A stretch of 64,000 nucleotides of DNA from assembly GCF_010015445.1 (NCBI RefSeq), contig NC_053114.1:45596536-45660535 (forward strand), in the 5' to 3' direction. This document shows, one piece after another, positions 32,801 through 43,235 of the stretch. The notes under the pieces are model-generated. The model saw nothing but the letters and a program-made list of their open reading frames with translations, searched no databases and had not been told where the DNA came from. Position 1 is the first letter of the stretch. Each line of letters begins with the position of its first letter. The translations under genes were made by a program, and so were the position numbers. This stretch comes from Perca fluviatilis (lineage: Eukaryota > Chordata > Actinopteri > Perciformes > Percidae).

Positions 32801-35800
32801 GCCAGTTGAGGAGGTTTTACCAAGCGTCTCTTATGTTCAGCAGAGGGATTCAGTCACTGGCAGTGTCCGACAAGTTGCTGTGGCTGATACCTATCAGCGT
32901 ATTCCGCTCAAGCCTCTTCTAGTCAAGATACTGGAACTTCCTGCCATTTTACAGGCAATGATGGAATGGCAAAGGAAAAAGAGGGATGTTCTTCAGGATG
33001 TGTTTGATGGAGAATTTTGTAAATCACATCCACTCTTTTCGAAAGAGGTGTCTGTGCCATTGTTGTTGTACAATGACGATTGTGAAACCGTTAATCCTCA
33101 TGGGTCCAAGACTGTAGTTCACAAGTTAGGATTTATATATTTCATCCTGAAGAGTTTATCCACCAGATATCCTGTCCAATTTACAGTCACACTTCCTGCT
33201 AGCAGTTTATAAATCGGACGACGCAAAGACCTACGGCATTGATGCAGTGTTGCGCCCAATCGTGGATGAATTAAAGTGTCTTGAGAAGGATGGCATCACT
33301 GTCAACACCCGTGACTTTCAAGGAGTGGTGAAATTCACAGTTGTCCAGGTAGTCGGGGACAATTTGGGTTTAAATGCTATTCTTGGGTATAGTGAGAGTT
33401 TCAGTGGAAATCATGTGTGTCGGCTGTGTAGAGTACACAGAGATGTCTTGAGAGTACAGACACAGGAAGATCTTGCCCTTTTGCGTGATGCCAGTACTCA
33501 CAGGGCAGATTTGGAGACAGACAACCCCTCTAAGACAGGCCTTAAAAGGGACAGTGTCCTAAACAGCCTGTCTTTCTACCACGTGACAGACAATGTAGCT
33601 GTGGATGTAATGCATGACATTCTGGAAGGGGTAGGGGCATACGAAGTCAAGCTTGGGTTAAAATCATTAATTGAGCAAAAGCACATATCCCTAGATAAGC
33701 TTAACTACCGCATTACAAGCTTTGATTATGGCTTTTCTGATGTGGGAAACAAGCCATCGTTAATAAGCAAGAATGATCTCAAGAATATTGACAGCCCTCT
33801 GCAACAGTCTGCAGCTCAGATGTGGTGCCTACTTCGTTTACCGCCTTTAATGATAGGTGACCTGATCCGCACTGATAGCAAGGAATGGGAGCTTCTCCTA
33901 CTTTTACTCATGTCCATGGAGATCATCTTCTCACCACCTGTTACTCTTGCAGCAACACGCTACTTGAGCAAAATCATTGAAGACCACCACTATCTTTTCT
34001 TGGAGCTCTATCCTCATTTACATCTGCGGCCAAAACATCATTTTATGCTCCATTATCCAAAGGTGTTTCAAAAACTCGGACCCTTGATACACCTGTGGTC
34101 AATGCGTTTTGAAGGCAAACATGGGTTCAAACGTGTCAGTCATGTCACCTGCAACTTCCGAAACATCTGTAAAACAAAGGCATATAGACACCAGATTATG
34201 CAGTGCTACAGTTTCATGTGTGGGTCTTTAAGTCACAACACAGAAATTGGTCGAGGATACACAACATTTCGAGCCAACCTCGAAGGCTATAAAGAGATCC
34301 AAAGTGGTCTGATAGGGGTCCCACTTTTCACAGGGCAGGTCGAGAATAAAGCTTGTTGTGCAGAAGTGGGAAACACTGGGGTTTGAAAAACATCTTTTTG
34401 CGTACAGTGTTAGCCCCACTGACGATTTGTTAGCTATTGATGTGGAAGAGCTACTTGATCATCACCCATTACATGCAGTCAAGTCATACAGAGAACATGA
34501 TGACACTTCTTACATCTCTCTGCGCTACAGACTTTTTTAGACTGCAGTTAAGCATGTGAACAGCCACTATTTACACTGCTTTGTTGACATGAGAACACAC
34601 CAACCAAATTAAGTTAGTCTTAAGTAATTCTGCCTCACTGGAAGTGGATCAGTATCACCCCAATCACTCAATGAATTACATAAATATTTGGACTACTTGG
34701 ATAAATTGGACTGTAAGTAAAAGTGTTTTCTTTGTTTTTTCTTTTTTTTTATAACTAAACACTATACACAACCCTATGACACTCACCTTGATCTATGACG
34801 CACTAGTCACTTAAGACAAGAGTGTACTGCTGGTAAAGTAATATTTTTTTACTTTGTGCCTGTACACAGGTAGCCAAACCCATTGAATCTTAAGCTCAAA
34901 ATATTATTTAAATATTTTCTTTTCTGCAGAAAGGTTCTAATGCTCTGCCAGCTGCTGCGTCACCTCAACCTTCGACTTCTAATGAATCCAGAAGCCATGA
35001 TGCTGACCCCATATGCCCCCTGGAAGAATCGGAGGCAGATCAGGTGTTGGTGTTGTGAATGAAGCATTTCCACCACTTGTAAGTTTTTTTTTTTCTTTCT
35101 GTTTAAACATTTTCCACTCACAGTAGCTAATTGTTCTGGGGAAAGGAAAATATGTGTCCTTACTACAGATCAAGTAGAAGTTGATGGATGGAATGAAACA
35201 CTAATACATTATTAATACATACATTACAAGTCTTTTTAGTACTTGTTCCCCTTTTCCTTTTGCTAATATTTGACTATGAAACTTCAGGTCAGGATATCAA
35301 ATATTCACGTTTAGATTTGTGACTTTGTCCAAAATTAGTATGCCAGGGTTAAATTGGTAAATTGCAATGATTCCTCAACAAATATTCTTGTCATTTATTT
35401 TAGGATATCCGACAGGTTCTTTCTGCAGTGCCCAGTGGCAGAGAAATAATGAAGAACCTTCAAGACACTGGAGTCATCAATAGAAAACAAAGGATCACTC
35501 TGACCCAAATTCTGGTGTCTTTCTTGATTGAGAGGTTTGGAGAGAGGTATGTTAAATATGGGATCCATCTGGTATAACTTAAAGAGGCCCTACTATGCTC
35601 ATTTCAGGGGCTTTTAGTATCGTATTGGACCTCAGTGGAGCACGTATGAAAGTTTTCATCAATAAAAAACTCTGTTACTATTGCATACAAGCTGGCTGTG
35701 TATTCCTCCATTCTGGCTCTTTCCTGCTTTGCTCTCAGATCTAGTGCTTGGCCCCTCCCCCGGGGCTGCTGCCTCCGCTGCATGCAGCAGCCCAGGGGGA

Positions 35801-37082
35801 GGTGGCAGAGACGCTTCTGCTCACATTCAAGGAAGTTGTCACACCCAGTAAATGAAAAGTACAGAAATTGGCTTGTTTACTATTAAAAATGTCGACTTCA
35901 TCCATATAACAGTACATCTTGAACCCGGAAACTGACCCAGACAACAAAACACACAGCCTGAAACTGAGTCTTAGCAGGTCCTCTAGAATAAGTATCCAAC
36001 ATTTTAAACATATTTATGAGTCTGAAAACTGGAAAAGCACAATGTCTCTGATATTTTCAGATTATCTTACTTATGGATATATTTAAATATCTGGAAATTT
36101 AAATGTATGTATATGCTGTACATTTGTGTGTCACTTGTTTGTTTATTTACGGAAAGTGTTTTTTTACATTTACATGCCGTCCACCAACATAAAAGAGGCC
36201 CTGGCACTTTCATTGGTGCAGACATTCCCGGCCCTGAATGATGCATCAGACAGTGGCTATGTGAGTTTAATTATCTTGGTTCATATGGAAATTTATGCTG
36301 ATTTAGAAGATGTGAATGCACTTAATAAGGAATGGTGTCTAATGAGATGAAGGGGTCATACAAGACATAATATATTGTATGTGCACATGTATCATTTTCT
36401 TTAATTTTGCTTTTAACCCTTGTTTCTCTTAATTGTTCCTTATCTGTACTTGATGTGTGTTATCTCTACTGCAAAACTTTGTAAAATATAAAAATGTCCC
36501 TCTTGGATAAGGAAAGTTCTCTCTTTTCTTTTTCTCCAGGAAATATGGTACACAAAAGCCAGGAAGGTAATGAAGGATGGAGGAGTGAGCCACTACCCAG
36601 CCACGGGCTTCCTCGAAGAAAGACTAGGGAACATTAGAAAGAGGTCAAACCGTGGGTCCACCCAACAAATGCCTGAAGCCAGCCAGTCACGAAGGGCATA
36701 CATACCAGGTGACACATGCTCCCAAAAGTCTTTTATTTTCATTATCAATGACAGAAAATGTAATGTGGGGTTGTAGGAGTGAAAGGATCAGATTTGGATG
36801 TTCGTCTCTATTGTTTGTTTCTTGAATTTGGCAGATAAAGAGAAAGTGAAAATAGGCACTTTGCATTTTCTGACACTCTCCCCTTATGCGTATTGAAAAG
36901 GTTTTCAAATTTGTCATTATTGAACTTGTGCCGATACCATGTATCAGTTTAACAGTGAAAACTTTCATAAGCGGCGCGTTCAGACAGAGACAGGAAAGCC
37001 GGCAACCGGTGGTGGAGGAATGCGGTGGTGGGGGGGTGAGGGGAGCGTAGGTGGGTTGCCGGAGCTCGCTCACTGTTATGTT

Positions 37083-37116
<34 letters not shown>

Positions 37117-39060
37117 ATCATCATCACAAATCAAATTAAACTTCTTTGTGTCATTATTTTGCGGCATAAATTGCGAGTCAGACTCAGATTTAGAAGTACA
37201 TGAAGTACATGAAATAAACAAAGTCAGAACACACAGACAGGTAGATTATCAGAGTTTAGTCCGTGAATCCACCTGGATAGTCTCTGTTTCAGAGACATTT
37301 CAGGCTGTCTGTGGAGGTTTGATCGATCTGAGTGTCTGATTGGCAGCCAGAGTGTGACGTGGGGCTTCGGTTTCCCAAAAGTTGAATCTGGCTCAACTTC
37401 TCTCGCCGGATGCCAGCGGCGTTTTTTTGCGGCAACCCCTGCGTTGCGGGCTGCCGGCGTGCACGACCCCCACTGAAATGAATTGAAAAACGTCGCCGGC
37501 GTCCAGCTTCCCTGTCCCTGTCTGAATGCACGCTAAAGGAAGACAACTCATACTTATTTGTAATCTCTTGTGTTTCTCTGGAGAATCAACCGTTCCAGAA
37601 GAAAGGGCCCTCCAACAGAAGGAATGGCTGAAACACAATTCAGAGCCTTTCACCCAAGTGCACTCCTACATGAAGGACACAGTGTTATGCAGAGCCAACT
37701 GGATCCGGGCTAATAACTCCAAGGACATACTGGAAATCCTCACAGAGTACCCTCATCTCACCAGTCCAGGCATGGTATGGTTCCACTACAACATATAGTA
37801 GCAATACCTTATTTACATTTTGTATCAAAGGAGTGGATATCAAATTTTTTCCTTTGTTTCCTGTGTTTTTTTTAGATTGCGCAGGACTTCCAGGTGCTGC
37901 ATGGTGAGGCTGCACCTAAATTATTTGAGACCTGGCTCCCTGAATATGCTGAAAAGGTCCTGTACTTGGCCAAGCAGGACAATAAACTCCCTTCACTTAC
38001 TGTTGAGGAGATGACACTGGGTAAGTTAAAACTGAGGTCCTGGGATTCCTTTCCTTTTGGTCACATTTGTCTATATGTTGAGACACAAATATCTCTTCAT
38101 TTACATATTTCTATACAGTCATTTTATTTTCCACACACATACTGATACCTAGAATATTGTTAACCTACAGATGCCAAAGGGGAACTAGCTCTAACACTGC
38201 TACCCACCATGGTGCCACAGGCCGTCTACAGGGTTGGGGAGAAGACTATCCGGCACTCCACTGAAGAGTCCAGGACAACTTTCATACACCAAATGCCTGT
38301 AACAATGCCTGGAACAATGGACCAGTTTCTCAGCACCACTCTGAGAGAGAATATTCTTAATTCTAACTGTACTGTACGTGTGTACAGGTGAAGGAAGGCA
38401 ATCCAAGTGACATGTTTCATGTGAAAGCTAAAGGGTGAATCCTGATTTTTTTAAAACAACTCCAAGGTTCCTCACGGTTGTATTTCAGTTTTGGGGGATG
38501 CCATCCAAGGTAGCAGTCTGACTAGAAAATGAAGTTAAAGATGTTAAGTTTTATTACTCAGTGGTTCTCAACCCACATTTTCATAACCCACTGAAAATGA
38601 ACACACCAAAGAACCACAGCTCTTTTGGCTTCCTTGTACAGTTATTATCAGCATTATAACACAAACTGGTAGTCTATTATCTTGCTTACAATTCACCTTC
38701 TACACAATATTCACTTTCTTTTATCTATCTTTCTGTCTCTGTCTGTTTTAGGTTGGAACAAATACGGTGGAATACCTCCAGCAATCAAAGCCATTCCCCT
38801 TTGTCCTGGCGCTGGGAGATCCCCAGCAACGTGCCTCTCAGGCATTTGTGATATTAGCTGGTCAGGCACTCCCTCAGAGCACACTGCTTGGGGCAGTTGA
38901 CGTGTGCTTTAAGGCATTTATTGTTCTTGATATCAACTACCCCAAGCAGTGTGCTTCTGCATGGGAGTTTCTGCAGCAAGTTGTTTATCAGATTGAGGGA
39001 TCTGAATCAAAACCAGTCAAATTTCTTAAGACTGCCTTGCTTAATTGCAGAACTGTTTAA
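29895..39060 (+). CDS. SAM-domain protein, SAMD3-like, ten exons
   Basis: Exons: 29895-29961, 32018-32127, 34930-35043, 35404-35546, about 36174-36260, 36540-36708, 37584-37774, 37876-38020, 38171-38298 and 38752-39060 (stop). The first two exons encode a SAM domain (LTEWRLSELIENF, then EDTIKNLVPKVGPRLKFLR). Later exons give YPATGFLEERLGNIRKR, EERALQQKEWLKHN, DFQVLHGEA, FPFVLALGDP and VDVCFKAFIVLDINYPKQ, the layout I associate with the many teleost 'SAMD3-like' proteins, whose function is not established. Phases agree across all junctions except into 36174, where no AG acceptor precedes the exon, and at 35043, where the frame-keeping donor is the weak CAG|GTGTTG. It is either a gene with one decayed splice site or a recently dying one. 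Introns host a Tc1, a foldback and a whole transposase-like ORF. Confidence 0.65.
30120..31754 (-). mobile_element. Tc1-like transposon, TA target site, inverted
   Basis: Same family as 17605-19226, in the opposite orientation. Termini CAGTGCCTTGCGAAAGTATT and complement, TA at 30118-30119 and 31755-31756. It lies in the intron between the two SAM-domain exons. Confidence 0.95.
30338..31363 (-). pseudogene. Tc1-family transposase, frameshifted
   Basis: Read on the minus strand from ATG at 31363 (KNKEHTRQVRDTVVEKF). The catalytic half is open from 30784 to 30338, with [12 protein letters not shown] (second Asp) and [17 protein letters not shown] (the Glu). Frame changes near 31250, 31010 and 30760 break the chain. 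It is less decayed in its C-terminal half than the copy at 17997. Confidence 0.9.
32184..34540 (+). pseudogene. C2H2-finger transposase-like ORF, two frameshifts
   Basis: Starts ATG just after an AG acceptor (ATCAACAG|GCAGATGG). Residues 4-22 and about 36-62 hold zinc fingers (CFKC...LSHLCTLH; CCESSC...HLHRAH). An acidic linker follows. Further on come HVCRLCRVH, then DNVAVDVMHDILEGVGAY, then PKHHFMLHYPKV and SMRFEGKHGFKRV, motifs I know from abundant fish proteins of transposase type (possibly CMC/EnSpm or a relative). The frame changes at about 33205 and 34350, so it is read in three blocks (32184-33212, 33247-34386, 34358-34540). No intron signals explain the shifts, so inactivation or sequence error is likely. 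It lies wholly inside an intron of the SAM gene, same strand. Confidence 0.6.
34541..34929. other. intron, no further feature
   Basis: AT-rich sequence between the end of the transposase-like ORF and the next SAM-gene exon. Nothing else was recognised. Confidence 0.5.
35585..36040. mobile_element. possible TTAA-type DNA element in an intron
   Basis: Begins TTAAAGAGGCCCTACTATGC, a phrase common in fish non-autonomous elements, then a GC-rich CCCCGGGGCTGCTGCC segment. A matching right terminus is not clear. Confidence 0.4.
36975..37534. mobile_element. inverted-repeat DNA element in an intron
   Basis: Left GCGCGTTCAGACAGAGACAG and right complement of CCCTGTCCCTGTCTGAATGC match as imperfect inverted repeats. 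Inner parts are GC-rich (CAACCGGTGG; GCGTTGCGGGCTGCCGG). It splits the intron between SAM-gene exons 6 and 7 and contains a CT run at 37083-37115. Confidence 0.65.
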
Positions 39061-39146
39061 TTGTGTTAAGCTAATGACACAACCAGTGTTTGAAGACTTT
39101 AAGCCTTAAGTCCTGTCCAGTTATTAAATCTTGTTGAATGTTTGAG

Positions 39147-39322
39147 TAGGGCTGGGTACCGAACGTCGATACTTTTATGGTATCGGAAAAAATACTCCAA
39201 TCCTATGAGTATCGAAAAAGTCTTTATCTTTCGGTGCCAAATTTCGGTTCCAAAAGCGTCTGAGCGCGTAAGCGCAAGCTTATCTGTCCTCTCTGCATAT
39301 TACACAGAGCGGAGCTCCTACC

Positions 39323-39372
<50 letters not shown>

Positions 39373-39868
39373 GAGGTGCGGACGGAGTAAACTGTCTGCA
39401 GTTATGTTGAAGTCACAGAGAGTCACCGTTGGTTTCAGGTGTGGTTACAGTTTTTTAAAACTTCACGCAGACAGCGTTTGCTGCGATATGATATTAATGG
39501 CGAGGTGATATTAATGGCGAGCCGAAAGCGGTCGCGGTGCTGTTGACGTTACACTTCTTCTTACAAGCAGCCACAACGGTGGTTTCTCTGCCCTGATGAC
39601 TGACTGACAGGCTGAGCTTGCAAGGCAAGGCACTTTTATTAATGTTCCTCTGAGTGAGCAGTTTTACCAGAATTTTTTAATTTTGATAACTGTTTTGATT
39701 CACAATTAAGGTGGAAAATAAAAGCTTTGTGTTTAATGTATTTTTGTTGATGTTGAAATGGATTTTAAAACATACGGTATCGAAAAAAGTATCGTTAGGA
39801 ATCGGTATCGAAACTGAGGTATCGAAATTGGCACCGGATGGAAAGATTCTGAACGATACCCAGCCCTA
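39147..39868. mobile_element. hAT non-autonomous element, 8-bp target duplication
   Basis: Termini TAGGGCTGGGTACCGA and TACCCAGCCCTA, flanked by TGTTTGAG at 39139-39146 and 39869-39876. The eight-base duplication is diagnostic of hAT. Inside, a (CA)n run lies at 39324-39368. It is inserted in the 3' region of the SAM gene. Confidence 0.93.
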
Positions 39869-40084
39869 TGTTTGAGAGTTGTTTATTTTTTCTTTCTAAT
39901 ATTATTATTACAGTGTGACCTAAAATAAATAGGAACATAAATAGGTCCAAGTGTGTGTGTGTGTGTTTTTTTTTTACATATATTTTAATTTAATTTAATG
40001 CAATAAAAATGTAAAAGTGCTTAAATTGTGTAATATAATGCAAAACTGTTTTATTTTCTGAAATAAGGCATACTGTCATAGTAA
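39869..40084 (+). other. 3' region of the SAM gene, AT-rich
   Basis: Possible polyA signals AATAAA at about 39922 and 40001, a short TG run near 39952. No coding content. Confidence 0.4.
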
Positions 40085-40338
40085 CCCAAGTTAGGTTATT
40101 TTTGACCCAACTCCTGGGTTAAAAAGGGACCAACTAATTTCTGGGTTATTTCAACCCAGAAAAATGGTTGTTCTTTTGACCCAGAAGTTGGGTTATTTTA
40201 ACCCAACATTTGGGTCAGGTATTTAACCCAGAAATTGGGTCAAAAGGAATAACCCAATTTTCTGGGTTGAAATAACCCAGAAATTAGTTGGTCCCTTTTT
40301 AACCCAGGAGTTGGGTCAAAATGGGTTATTTTTATCGT
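40085..40338. repeat. near-perfect 250-bp palindrome of AACCCA words
   Basis: AGTTAGGTTATTTTTGACCC ... GTTATTTTAACCCAACATTT, then the complementary order back to GAGTTGGGTCAAAATGGG. The centre is around 40208. Each arm is about 120 bp, so the single strand would fold into one long hairpin. Confidence 0.9.
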
Positions 40339-40538
40339 TTTCACAAATTTGGGAAATGATTTTTTTTTTTAAATAGCATCGTACAGTCCCTTGAGGCTAC
40401 AATCCATACTAGATTGTAGCCTCAACAGGATTGCATTTTACGATAAAACTTGTAAATATCCAGGGCAGCCCTCTTTGTGTAAGGATATGTCTACACCTAT
40501 TTATGTAAATGTTTTAAATTTTAGATTATATATACATA

Positions 40539-41075
40539 CAGTACAGGCCAAAAGTTTGGACACACCTTCTCATTCAATGTGTTTCCTTTTTATTTTCATG
40601 ACTACTTACATTGTAGACTCTCACTGAAGGCATCAAAACTATGAATGAACACATATGGAATTATGTACTTAACAAAAAAGTGTGAAATAACTGAAAACAT
40701 GTCTTATATTTTAGATTCTTCAAAGTAGCCACCCTTTGCTTTTTTTGATAACTCTGCAAACCCTTGGTGTTCTCTCAATGAGCTTCATGAGGTAGTCACC
40801 TGAAATGGTTTTACCTTCACAGGTGTGCTTTGTCAGGGTTCATTAGTGGAATTATTTCCCTTATTAATAATAAAGCAAAGGGTGGCTACTTTGAAGAATC
40901 TAAAATATAAGACATGTTTTCAGTTATTTCACACTTTTTTGTTAAGTACATAATTCCATATGTGTTCATTCATAGTTTTGATGCCTTCAGTGAGAATCTA
41001 CAATGTAAATAGTAATGAAAATAAAAAGGAAACGCATTGAATGAGAAGGTGTGTCCAAACTTTTGGCCTGTACTG
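40539..41075. mobile_element. Tc1/mariner MITE, TA target site
   Basis: Termini CAGTACAGGCCAAAAGTTTG and complement, inverted repeats about 200 bp long, flanked by TA at 40537-40538 and 41076-41077. There is no coding sequence. Confidence 0.93.
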
Positions 41076-41284
41076 TATATATATATATTTTTTCTTTGTT
41101 AATCACTGTTCACTCACATTCTGTGTTCTTCCTCTCCCTCTTGCCTTTATTTCTCCCTGCCTTTTCCTCTCTCGCCTCCACTCATCTTCCCCAGCCTCAC
41201 CCAAATGTGTTTTGCATTTTTTATTTTGTCTTTCTTCCCCACGTCGGATGTAGATTTTGTTTGTCCTATATTATGTTTTTTTTT

Positions 41285-41452
41285 TTAAGATTATTTTTGG
41301 GCTTTATTTGAAAGTGGATAGATATGAAAGGGGGAGAGAGATGGGGATGACACGCAGCAAAGGGCAGCAGGTCGGACCTGAACCCTGCGCCGCTGCAGGA
41401 CTCAGCCAACGTGGGGCGAACGCTCCCACTGGGTGAGCTAGGGGCCGCCCCG
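41285..41452 (-). mobile_element. tRNA-derived SINE
   Basis: On the minus strand: GGCCCCTAGCTCACCCAGTG (A-box-like TAGCTCACCCAGTGG) and, about 40 bp on, GGTTCAGGTCC (B-box-like). It has the form of a polymerase III SINE head. The tail side is at 41285, with a T run before it. Confidence 0.6.
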
Positions 41453-41521
41453 TCCTACATTATGTTTTTAATGCATTTCTTTATGTTTTTAAATGTTGAA
41501 TACTTTAGTACTTCTACTTAA

Positions 41522-42375
41522 AGTGATGGTTCGGAGTAATTTCACCCTAGGGTCCTTTGCACCATGATCTCGAGCCAAACACCCCCCCAGAAGCTTTTTT
41601 CACCTGGGTCTAACATTTGGAATGCATAGGCCGTAATGCGTGAATGATATTAACGTTACCCAACTAGAATCCAAACGTTACATTACCTAGTATATAACCA
41701 ACGATGGATTGTAAAGTTTGTAAGTACACCAGAAGTTTATGTAAATAACACTTGCCTGCTGGCTTCGCTCTCTGCTGCTGCTGCTGTTAGTACCGGGCAG
41801 TAAGAGTGCTTAGGGACATCTACAAATTACAACAACCAAAAGAGATGCAACAAAAATATTTATTAATTTAATGATTAAATAAGGTAATGTCTCCAAACTT
41901 ACCTCAATTATTACTTGTCTCCCCGCTAGTTATACTACAGCACTTACTTTAAAAAATAAGTTAAATTAAAAAATATTTGTTGGCATCTTTTTTGGTGTTG
42001 TAATTTGTAGATGTCCCTAAGCACTCGTCTTACAGCAGACAACAACAGCAGCAGAGAGCAGAAGCCAGCAGGCAAGTGTTATTTACATAACCTTCTGGTG
42101 TAATTACACAAACTTTTACAATCCATCGTTTTATGAGAGCATAACCTATATATACTATTGTAGACCTTTGGTATCATTTCGGGCATTCATTAGTGGGGTA
42201 ATGTTAAGAGACACTTCGGATCCATTAGCCTCTGCGCTAAGCTATTCAGCGGCTAACGCTACTCTACGCTAACTCTCCCAATGTTAGACCCAGGTGAAAA
42301 AAGCTTCTGGGGGGGTGTTTGGCTCGAGGTCATGGTGCAAAGGACCCTAGGGTGAAATTACTCCGAACCATCACT
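41522..42375. mobile_element. long-TIR element with TTAA target site
   Basis: Ends AGTGATGGTTCGGAGTAATT and complement, then CACCCTAGGGTCCTTTGCAC on both sides. Flanked by TTAA at 41518-41521 and 42376-42379. It splits a repeat whose unbroken form (CTACTTAAGTGTGGTGC) stands at about 13008. No open frame. Confidence 0.85.
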
Positions 42376-42566
42376 TTAAGAGTGGTGCTTAAAGAGCACT
42401 TCTACTTCTACTCAAGTCACTTTTTTGATAGAGCACTTGTACTTTTACTCGAGTATGGTTCTCTAGTACTTTATACACCTCTGATTTTTACTTACTTACT
42501 ATCTCTAATTGGACCAAATAGCTCAAGGTAAGACAACATTTGCTTTTAAAGCTTCTACGTCCTTAG

Positions 42567-42852
42567 AGGGCAGCTGTGGCTAAGTGGTAGAGAGGTCACC
42601 TGCCAATCGGAAGGTTGGTGGTTCGATCCCTGGCCCTGCAGTTCCATGACGAAGTGTCCTTGGGCAAGACACTGAACCCAGAGTTGGCCCCGATGCTGCT
42701 CCATCAGAGTGTGAGTGTGTATCTGATGAGCAGGTGGCTCCTTGTACGGCAGCCTCGGCCACAGCGTGTGAATGTGTGTGAATGGTGAATGGTTCCTGTA
42801 CTATGTTAAAGAGCTTTAAGTAGTCGTTAAGACTAGAAAAGCACTTTATAAA
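42567..42852 (+). mobile_element. tRNA-derived SINE
   Basis: A-box-like GTGGCTAAGTGGTAGAG and B-box GGTTCGATCCC 30-40 bp later, a body with CCTTGGGCAAGACACTGAAC, and a tail AAAGCACTTTATAAAAACAG, all in the style of widespread teleost SINEs. Confidence 0.8.
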
Positions 42853-43235
42853 AACAGTCCATTTACATTTATATCCCTCTCTCTCAGGTCAGAAGATCAG
42901 CTGCTCCTGAGTGTGCCTAAGGCCCCGTTTACACGAAGGGAAGACGCAGATATTTTCCTGCGGTTCGGCCTCTCATTTACATGAAAACCCAGTTTTTATC
43001 ACAGAAAACGATTATTTCTAAAAACTCCGGCCAGAGTGGAGATTTTGGAAATCTTCGTTTGCACGTAAACCGAGACAATCGGAGGTTTAGGCAGCCGAGA
43101 GAGAGAGAAAGAGGAAGTGATTGGTTGCTGTTGTTGCTATTTTCTGGCTTCTGATTGGCTAACGTGGGCTTGAGCTTCTCGTTAACACCGCCACCTGCAG
43201 CTCTGGCGTGCTCTCGGCTGCTTTGACGGCATATA

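Larger units (their letters stand above)
28598..40338 (+). mobile_element. candidate two-gene DNA transposon (CACTA-like?)
   Basis: Bounded by AACCCA/TGGGTT clusters and enclosing, on one strand, a SAM-domain gene and a C2H2/transposase-like ORF. Later insertions are visible inside: a Tc1 at 30120-31754, a foldback at 36975-37534 and a hAT at 39147-39868. No terminal inverted repeat or target duplication was found at the outer edges, so unit status is inference. The alternative is an ordinary SAMD3-like gene that has collected transposons. Confidence 0.4.

Noticed and set aside
28598..40338. Outer terminal inverted repeats beginning CACTA
   Set aside because: I looked for CACTA or CACTG at the left and AGTG at the right edge and found no convincing pair, so CACTA membership is kept only as a hypothesis.
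42567..42650. tRNA gene
   Set aside because: A- and B-box-like motifs are present, but the segment continues into a SINE body and tail. No cloverleaf with a proper acceptor stem could be drawn by eye.
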